Part shown: in pieces, positions 59,103 to 64,000 of the stretch | Layout of the letters: each line of letters begins with the position of its first letter | How positions within the stretch are numbered: position 1 is the first letter of the stretch | Assembly: GCF_005116645.1 (NCBI RefSeq) | Contig: NZ_SWCM01000011.1 | Span: 153,602 to 217,601, forward strand | Source: Desulfopila sp. IMCC35006 | GTDB lineage: Bacteria > Desulfobacterota > Desulfobulbia > Desulfobulbales > Desulfocapsaceae | DNA: 64,000 nucleotides | Direction: 5' to 3' | Made by a program: the position numbers and the translations under genes | The notes under the pieces: model-generated | What the model saw: the letters and a program-made list of their open reading frames with translations, nothing else | Told to the model about the DNA's origin: nothing | Databases searched by the model: none

Positions 59103-59429
59103 TTATACTGAGGAGTGGAAACTACTGCCTTTAGTTGCCTGATAAGGCTTGACTTCTTTCTTTATCTGCATCCCTACTTTGTCTTGTGCTACTTTCATGT
59201 TGTACCGAAGCTGAAGATTGAGCCAAAACTCTGGTTCAATTCCAAAATATTGTCCAAGCCTCAAGGCAGTGTCAGCTGTTATCTCTCTTTTTCCACGAAC
59301 AATCTGATTTATGCGGTTCGGGGGCACATTGAGATCTCTTGCTAATTGAGCCTGTGAAATCTCCATAGGCTCTAGGAACTCTTCGAACAGGATCTCGCCA
59401 GGGGATATGGGAGCTAATTTCTCGTCCAT
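59103..59429 (-). CDS. higA: HigA-type antitoxin (XRE family)
   Basis: The 108-aa protein has the HigA pattern: APISPGEILFEEFLEPMEIS, then the helix-turn-helix QAQLARDLNVPPNRINQIVR, and GQYFGIEPEFWLNLQLRYNM. It neutralises the HigB RNase encoded 8 bases upstream and represses the operon. Order (toxin first) is typical for higBA. A GAGGT ribosome site precedes the start. The C-terminal tail (EVKPYQATKGSSFHSSV) runs to the edge of repeat R1, whose DNA contributes no more than the last codons. Confidence 0.9.
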   Translation of the reverse strand: MDEKLAPISPGEILFEEFLEPMEISQAQLARDLNVPPNRINQIVRGKREITADTALRLGQYFGIEPEFWLNLQLRYNMKVAQDKVGMQIKKEVKPYQATKGSSFHSSV

Positions 59430-59437
59430 TTTTTACC

Positions 59438-59716
59438 TCAATGATAATCTACTATCTCGACATTCTGTGCATTTCCATCAATCCATACAAAGCAGATTCG
59501 CCACTGATTGTTGATGCGTATAGAATATTGCCACTTTCGATCTCCTTTCAGGGCTTCTAATCGATTTCCCGGAGGAACACGCAGGCTGTCAAGCGATACA
59601 GCGGCATTCAAAACTTCCAACTTGATACGAGCCTTTCTTTCGATTTGGTGAAATCTTTTGACACCGTAATCGTTAAACAGTTTCTCTGTATCTTTGCAGT
59701 TGAAGGATGCTATCAT
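59438..59716 (-). CDS. higB: HigB-type toxin (RelE-like mRNase)
   Basis: The 92-aa protein is a RelE-fold toxin of the HigB/GraT group. It starts MIASFNCKDTEKLFNDYGVK, has VPPGNRLEALKGDRKWQYSI with the conserved NRLEALKGDR loop and ends with INNQWRICFVWIDGNAQNVE. Such toxins cleave mRNA on the ribosome. It is the first gene of a two-gene operon with higA. A TTACGT-GTG-ACGTAA palindrome lies 14 bases upstream. Confidence 0.92.
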   Translation of the reverse strand: MIASFNCKDTEKLFNDYGVKRFHQIERKARIKLEVLNAAVSLDSLRVPPGNRLEALKGDRKWQYSIRINNQWRICFVWIDGNAQNVEIVDYH

Positions 59717-59729
59717 GATTTCATGATAT

Positions 59730-59744
59730 TACGTGTGACGTAAC
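59730..59744. promoter_or_regulatory. Probable HigA operator palindrome
   Basis: TTACGTGTGACGTAA is a perfect 6+3+6 palindrome directly upstream of higB, followed by a partial copy (ACGCGT). This is the expected position for HigA or HigBA binding. Confidence 0.65.
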
Positions 59745-59840
59745 GCGTCAATACATTTAACCTGTAATCCCCCGACAATCGTTTTCCTGAAACCAAAAGT
59801 GCTTGTTTGAAAACGACCAGATCATTATTGCAAAGATCAA

Positions 59841-59975
59841 GGTTCGTGTTGCCAACCATAGGGAAAGTCAGGAATTTCAGCTTAAGGTAACTCCTGTATG
59901 TTGACCTGCATACTTCCCTGGAATTGTTCAGAAATGGAGCAACTGTGGAGTGAACCTTACCAAAGAATCTGTTGA
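59841..59975. repeat. Copy R2 of a diverged intergenic repeat
   Basis: It shares with R3 (61401-61535) the 15-base left block GGTTCGTGTTGCCAA and a 24-base identical block at 59920-59943 (61482-61505 in R3), as well as CCAAAGA near the right end. R1 has the same order of blocks. It lies between higB and the 3' end of the fic gene, in a gap of 376 bases with no gene. Confidence 0.7.
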
Positions 59976-60092
59976 AAATGCGTAGACCTTATATTGTCCC
60001 TGTTTCCTGAACATGGAATTCTCGTAATTAGAGAATCTCTATTAAACAGCTAGCGAAATTATGGACATTACGTGCTCTAATCGTCTCTGGCG

Positions 60093-61232
60093 TTACTTTC
60101 TTGCCATCCCATCACCAAGTTGCTCCAGTTCTTCTGCTGCAATTAGGCGGTAACTTGTACTTCGTCCCCCGCCCGGATTTTGAATCAGAATGTGGCGGGC
60201 GACGAGTTCCCGCACATCCCTGAGTGCAGTGTCGGATGAGCATTTGACAAACTTGGCATATTTCGATGTGGTCATGTGTCCCTTAAAATTGTCGAGCATG
60301 CGGTTAATGATTAGGCGCTGTCGCTCATTCACTGGATCAGGATTAATCCGGTTCCACAGTTCCGCTTTAAAGAGAACCGAGGACAGTGTCTCTTCTGCGT
60401 TAATAACAGCGCGCAAAAAGCAATTTAAAAACCAGGACAGCCAAGATGTAATATCCACACTGCCTTTTTGCTGTCTCTCGAGCTGCGCGTAATATGCTTT
60501 ACGTTCTTGCTCAATCTGTCTGGACATAGAATAGAAGCGATTGGACGTCCCATCTGCCCTTGCCAGAGCCATGTCTGCAATTGCACGTGCAATCCGCCCA
60601 TTCCCATCTTCGAATGGGTGAATAGTGACAAACCATAGATGGGCAATACCCGCTTTAAGCACAGGGTCAAGCTTCAACTCGGTTCCAAACCATGAGAAAA
60701 ACTTCTGCATTTCCGCATCAAGCCTGGATGCTTCGGGCGCTTCATAATGTACCGTTTCATGCCCTATTGGGCCAGACACAACTTGCATCGGGCCCGCTTC
60801 CGCTGGTCGCCAAGCACCAACGGTAATGCGGTGCATACCGCTTCGGCCTGTCGGAAACAAAGCCGCATGCCAGTCAAACAAGCGTTCCGCAGTCAAAACC
60901 TGATCGAAATTTTGCGTCGCATCCAGCATCATCTCAACAATGCCATCAACATCGCGACCGACAGGCTTGTCTTTTGGTAAAGGAATGCCTAATCTTCGAG
61001 CAATAGAAGATCGGACTTCATCAGTATCCAGTCTTTCGCCCTCTATTGCCGACGATGTCACAACATCAGTTGTGAGGATATTCAGGTTAGCCTCCTGCTG
61101 GATCGGGAAACCTAACGTCTCCATTTTGCCCAGTAAGCGACCCTGCCGGTGACGAGCCTCGACGAGCAATGACGCAAGGGCTTTGTCGTCCCAGATGAAG
61201 TTTGGCCATTCTTTCTTTTCATAAATCCACAT
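60093..61232 (-). CDS. fic: Fic-domain protein (class II, self-inhibited AMPylase-type)
   Basis: The start at 61232 follows GGAG at suitable spacing; an earlier in-frame ATG (61250) adds six residues. The 379-aa protein has an N-terminal DUF4172-like region (FIWDDKALASLLVEARHRQG), the inhibitory helix motif SSAIEGE, and the Fic core HPFEDGNGRIARAIADM with the full HPFxDGNGR catalytic motif. A C-terminal winged helix follows (MTTSKYAKFVKCSSDTALRD). Such enzymes transfer AMP to targets such as GyrB/ParE or act as regulators. The intact inhibitory Glu suggests it is normally held off. It stands alone between repeats R2 and R3. Confidence 0.92.
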   Translation of the reverse strand: MWIYEKKEWPNFIWDDKALASLLVEARHRQGRLLGKMETLGFPIQQEANLNILTTDVVTSSAIEGERLDTDEVRSSIARRLGIPLPKDKPVGRDVDGIVEMMLDATQNFDQVLTAERLFDWHAALFPTGRSGMHRITVGAWRPAEAGPMQVVSGPIGHETVHYEAPEASRLDAEMQKFFSWFGTELKLDPVLKAGIAHLWFVTIHPFEDGNGRIARAIADMALARADGTSNRFYSMSRQIEQERKAYYAQLERQQKGSVDITSWLSWFLNCFLRAVINAEETLSSVLFKAELWNRINPDPVNERQRLIINRMLDNFKGHMTTSKYAKFVKCSSDTALRDVRELVARHILIQNPGGGRSTSYRLIAAEELEQLGDGMARK

Positions 61233-61400
61233 GCATAATCTCCGTATCACATGCGGTGATTATAGCGACTAATTGCCGCAATGGCCACCAAAAACCGTAA
61301 ATAATGCGGCGAATATCGGCATTAAACGCCGCAAATGGTCTCCATTCAGGAGAACAACGTGACGTTTTTGACAACACTATTTCGTGAATCCGAAGACTAC

Positions 61401-61535
61401 GGTTCGTGTTGCCAATGTTAAGAGGTAAATCAAGAGGCTACGTTGAGATGTTCCTGAGAGGGTAGAGACGCATAATTCCGAGGAATTGTTCAGAAATGGA
61501 GCAACCGCAACCCAAAGATATCCAAAGACTCTCAC
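61401..61535. repeat. Copy R3 of a diverged intergenic repeat
   Basis: Best preserved together with R2: same left block GGTTCGTGTTGCCAA, same 24-base core (61482-61505) and CCAAAGA at the right end. Shared with R1 is CTGAGAGGGTAGA. On the minus strand all three copies read as similar short peptides (R3: VAVAPFLNNSSELCVSTLSG; R2: STVAPFLNNSREVCRSTY; R1: FAVTPFLINSLDLACSTLSG), so the repeat may derive from a coding or structured RNA sequence. It lies upstream of fic. Confidence 0.7.
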
Positions 61536-61617
61536 AAGTTCAACGGCACTCCAACCTGGGAAGTTCACTATTGCTTTAAACGAGGGAGAAAAAGCTACTC
61601 GCCCGTAGATGTACTTC

Positions 61618-62190
61618 TATCCATGAAGCGTCTCAATCCACCGAATGGCCTCGGTGTCATTTACTTTTCCAAGATACCGCTGCGTAGTTGACAGGTCAGA
61701 ATGTCGTAGAATAACCTTGCTGATGATTTCTGTGGGAGTTCCAGACCTTGATGCATAGGTTGCGGCATGTCGCCTCTCGCCATCAATTCCAGCATGAGTC
61801 GATTTCTTGTGTTTGTGGTTCGAAAGATAATCTCATCAACTTTCTCTTTATCGATAATATTCCATTGAATAGCCTTTGGGCGTTTGAAGATCTTTCTGAT
61901 GATAGAACCGTTGCAGGGATTGGTAAGTGCCGGGAGTCCGGTGTTGATTATGAAGTTGTAGAAAGATGAAAGAACTGAGTACCGATTCCGTTTGGTGGCC
62001 TGCTTGTTATTTTTCGTCAAAGAAAGAAGAAACTCTAAAACTTCCTCTTGGGATATGCTGGCGAGATCATGTGTGCCGAAACGATCCGTGAACCGGTGCA
62101 GGACAAATTCACATGTCTTGATGATATTTTTTTTTTCGAATTGGCCTGGTGATACTGCAGATGAAAATCGACTGCTTGTGGTACTTTCAT
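61618..62190 (-). pseudogene. Tyrosine recombinase remnant with frameshift and internal deletion
   Basis: The N-terminal SAM-like domain is visible (start MKVPQAVDFHLQYHQANSKK at 62190, continuing in another frame as CEFVLHRFTDRFGTHDLASI and LLSLTKNNKQATKRNRYSVL). The shift falls in a run of ten A on the minus strand. After RNRLMLELMARG the catalytic core is deleted and a third frame gives the C-terminal end RRHAATYASRSGTPTEIISK and ILRHSDLSTTQRYLGKVND, with the HxxR-to-Tyr end of the family. It cannot be active. It is XerC/phage-type and lacks the signs of an integron integrase. It once may have moved this island. Confidence 0.75.
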
Positions 62191-62363
62191 GGTGCACGTC
62201 CTATGGATGTGGTTTATGAGCAATGTGCCCTCACTGAAGTATACGACATGATGTATAAAGGTGTTGGTAACGCTTACTGGGTGAGTGAAAAGTCGGTGGT
62301 CGAGTTCGAGCGTCACCGGGCGTTATCGATGGACGGGATGCAACAAGAAATCTTCAGGTTGCA

Positions 62364-62666
62364 TTACGGTCGATGTTCCTTCAACCAGTCGCGAAGAGCG
62401 GAATTCATACGGCTCTGCCAACCTTTGCCAGTGGATTTGAAGGCATCGAGAATGTCGTTGTCAAACCTGACGGTAGTCGATTTCTTCTGCCCTGTTCCTG
62501 GTGGTCGGCCACGCAGGGCCTTTTTGATCGTTTTCTGTGCTGCATCACGAGAAACGACTTTTTCGCCGATCGCCCATACGCCGCGGGCAAAATCCTCGTC
62601 GGTCAGCTCCGGGGCGTCGTCTGGATCACTCCAGATGCTTGGAATATTTTTCTTTTTCGCGGTCAT
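62364..62666 (-). CDS. brnA: BrnA-type antitoxin
   Basis: The 100-aa protein fits BrnA antitoxins: IPSIWSDPDDAPELTDEDFA near the start, RGRPPGTGQKKSTTVRFDND in the middle, and the ribbon-helix-helix C-terminal ILDAFKSTGKGWQSRMNSAL. It binds BrnT and represses the operon. It overlaps the upstream brnT gene by 41 bases, an unusually long overlap for this pair, where a short overlap is common. Confidence 0.9.
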   Translation of the reverse strand: MTAKKKNIPSIWSDPDDAPELTDEDFARGVWAIGEKVVSRDAAQKTIKKALRGRPPGTGQKKSTTVRFDNDILDAFKSTGKGWQSRMNSALRDWLKEHRP

Positions 62667-62898
62667 TTGCGTACCTCATTGAAATAACGCGGCGGGCTTT
62701 GCCACGCGGTGGCCAGACCAGAACCACCGCCCGAAGATCAAGCAGACCGATGGAGATATATCTCGTCTCGCCATAATCCCTGCGGATATACTCAATGGTG
62801 ACAGTGACCGAAGCAAAGATTTCGCCAGCTCTTGCAAAGTCAAGGCCACGTTCCTGCAATGTTTTATTGCGCTTGTCCTGGTCGAATTCTATTTCCAT
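62626..62898 (-). CDS. brnT: BrnT-type ribonuclease toxin
   Basis: The 90-aa protein fits BrnT toxins (RelE-like fold): IEFDQDKRNKTLQERGLDFA, IEYIRRDYGETRYISIGLLD, VLVWPPRGKARRVISMRYAN and DREKEKYSKHLE at the end. These contain the conserved Arg/His positions of the active site. It is the first gene of brnTA. ATG 62898 is the only clear start; the ribosome site is poor. Confidence 0.9.
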   Translation of the reverse strand: MEIEFDQDKRNKTLQERGLDFARAGEIFASVTVTIEYIRRDYGETRYISIGLLDLRAVVLVWPPRGKARRVISMRYANDREKEKYSKHLE

Positions 62899-63525
62899 GG
62901 ATTATTGTAGTAACAAAAAACATTAAAGCCAATATCACTGATGAAGTGACGGTGGAGTTTGAGAAGCACCAGGAAATTTCTATGGATTCGGTATAATAAC
63001 ACCAAATCACAAACAGCAGCGCTGCCGATTGAACGGCAAGCAAATATAACCAGTTTTAGTGTAAAGATGTTAAATGGAGCAACTTTTCAGTTTTCAACCA
63101 ATTTCATGGAGAAGCTCTACTTTTTAACCTTCCTCAGGTTCAGAGGTGATCGTAGGTGTACAATACCCTAAGGCGGAAAGCAGTGAGGTCACTTTTTTTT
63201 ACGCGCCGTTAATCCTGAGTTCCCGAAATAATGTGAAGATGATAGAGGTAAATATATGATAGCTAATATAATGTCTTCAATTGTTTGAATTTTTAGCTCA
63301 TTACATTGCATGTGGCTGTAACGAGGTAAGGTGGAGTAGTATTCGACAATTACCCAAGACAAAACAATAACGCATCTTTTGTCTATATAACTGAATATGT
63401 GAGTTTATTTAACTAAGAAAAGCAAAAGGGCAAATAATTTGTACTACAATTCAGTATCATTCGTCTCTACTCGTTACAATAACACGGGAATTTAGGGTTA
63501 ATGCTAAAAGCGGCGATTTGACTAA
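62899..63525. other. AT-rich intergenic region between brnT and the HDOD gene
   Basis: About 630 bases without a convincing gene. A 70-codon plus-strand frame (62959-63171) has no family and no ribosome site. A short translated stretch (VTVEFEKHQEISMDSV, ending with a stop at 62994) resembles one near 62294 (VVEFERHRALSMDGM), hinting at decayed copies of one small gene. ATGGAGCAACT near 63074 echoes the core of repeats R1-R3, but only over about 12 bases. Confidence 0.4.
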
Positions 63526-64000
63526 TCAACCGGACAGGATAGCAGTATCTTCAAGGAAAATCTCCAGTTCGGCAAGATCGATTTCAGAAAGGTTGAGTAG
63601 GTGAGCCTCTTCGTTTGCTGACAATTCTAAAGTGGGGTCTATCGCCAAGCCGATACCAAGTTTGAGGCAAGCCATATTGCTGAGACGAACGAGCAGAAGA
63701 AGAAGATTCTTTCCGTCAAAGTCAATTTTGTGGTGGTCTTTTGCAATGACACAGTATTCTTCGGGTAGATTCCACTGCTTCATGAGGCTGTATCCCTGTT
63801 CTGTGTGCAAAAGGTTCATCGCTTCCATGATTAATTCGTTGGTAATGGACAGATTCTTATCCTTTTGTTTCATCTGATCAGCCACCATCAGGACAAACAG
63901 TTTACCCACGTCATGAAAGAGTCCGGCAAAAAATGCGTGGCTTTTAAATTCATCCAGTTTGCATCGCTTTGAGAGCCACTGCACTCCGAGAGCACATCCC
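63526..64000 (-). CDS. HDOD/HD-domain protein, 5' end outside the window
   Basis: The frame continues past the right edge of the window (residues GCALGVQWLSKRCKLDEFKS), so only the C-terminal about 157 residues are seen. The HD motif FAGLFHDVGKLFVLMVADQM and AKDHHKIDFDGKNLLLLLVR with a downstream His pair are typical of HDOD domains. These occur in signalling proteins linked to chemotaxis, cyclic-di-GMP or stress. A GTG near 63984 could be read as a start, but the frame upstream stays in register with the domain, so the gene very likely begins further right. Confidence 0.8.
   Translation of the reverse strand, partial: GCALGVQWLSKRCKLDEFKSHAFFAGLFHDVGKLFVLMVADQMKQKDKNLSITNELIMEAMNLLHTEQGYSLMKQWNLPEEYCVIAKDHHKIDFDGKNLLLLLVRLSNMACLKLGIGLAIDPTLELSANEEAHLLNLSEIDLAELEIFLEDTAILSG

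Noticed and set aside
61618..62190. Integron integrase (intI) for the attC sites
   Set aside because: The remnant resembles XerC/phage-type recombinases; the intI-specific insert was not seen, and its core is deleted.
62959..63171. 70-codon plus-strand frame right of brnT
   Set aside because: No ribosome site or recognisable family; probably chance.

Overview
The window looks like chromosomal DNA of an anaerobic, Desulfobulbales-like member of the Desulfobacterota (former Deltaproteobacteria). This is inferred from the gene mix (an FmdE-type protein, a DUF6172 protein, a DctPQM TRAP operon, a slipin/NfeD pair, a queDECF operon, a fused PTS phosphotransferase) and was not tested by any search. 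No rRNA, tRNA or CRISPR array was seen.

Region 1 (1-28441, all on +) is a contractile injection system (eCIS, phage-tail-like) locus entered part way through. It holds the hub (gpD-like), spike (gpV-like), PAAR-like tip, gp25 wedge, gpJ/gp6 wedge and a second large wedge candidate. After these come two PASTA-type proteins, an unrecognised beta-rich protein, a collagen-repeat fibre and a small charged protein. Sheath, tube, ATPase and cap genes must lie upstream of the window if present. The same strand continues into a 2853-aa membrane protein with a duplicated Asp-box propeller, a small membrane protein, a Pepco-like protein, a CHAT protease fused to CHASE2, a FecR/PASTA lipoprotein, a stand-alone caspase, and a 940-aa amidase + serine-hydrolase + caspase fusion. 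This combination of injection machine, cell-wall-binding modules and two classes of caspase-fold protease is the most interesting content of the window. A self-directed (cell-death or wall-release) or defensive role is inference.

Region 2 (28.4-51.5 kb) is mostly ordinary metabolism and regulation. It contains slipin/NfeD, two CBS proteins, an FmdE-like protein, class II fructose-bisphosphate aldolase, a TRAP transporter followed by a LytS/LytTR two-component pair, a preQ0/queuosine operon, a LacI-type regulator facing a fructose PTS operon (fused EIIA-HPr-EI, then EIIB-EIIB-EIIC) with three matching operators, and a shikimate dehydrogenase-like gene.

Region 3 (51.5-63.5 kb, almost all on -) is an accessory island. 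A run of small VOC, YciI, DUF1428 and dihydrofolate-reductase-like genes sits beside an ECF42-like sigma factor. One well-formed integron attC site and a second degenerate one lie between these genes, and a Tn3 transposase fragment sits at the left end. Next come an ArsR/SRPBCC pair with palindromic operators, higBA, a Fic protein, a deleted tyrosine recombinase and brnTA. Three diverged copies of an unexplained ~135-bp repeat fall in the gaps around higBA and fic. The window ends inside an HDOD/HD-domain gene on -.
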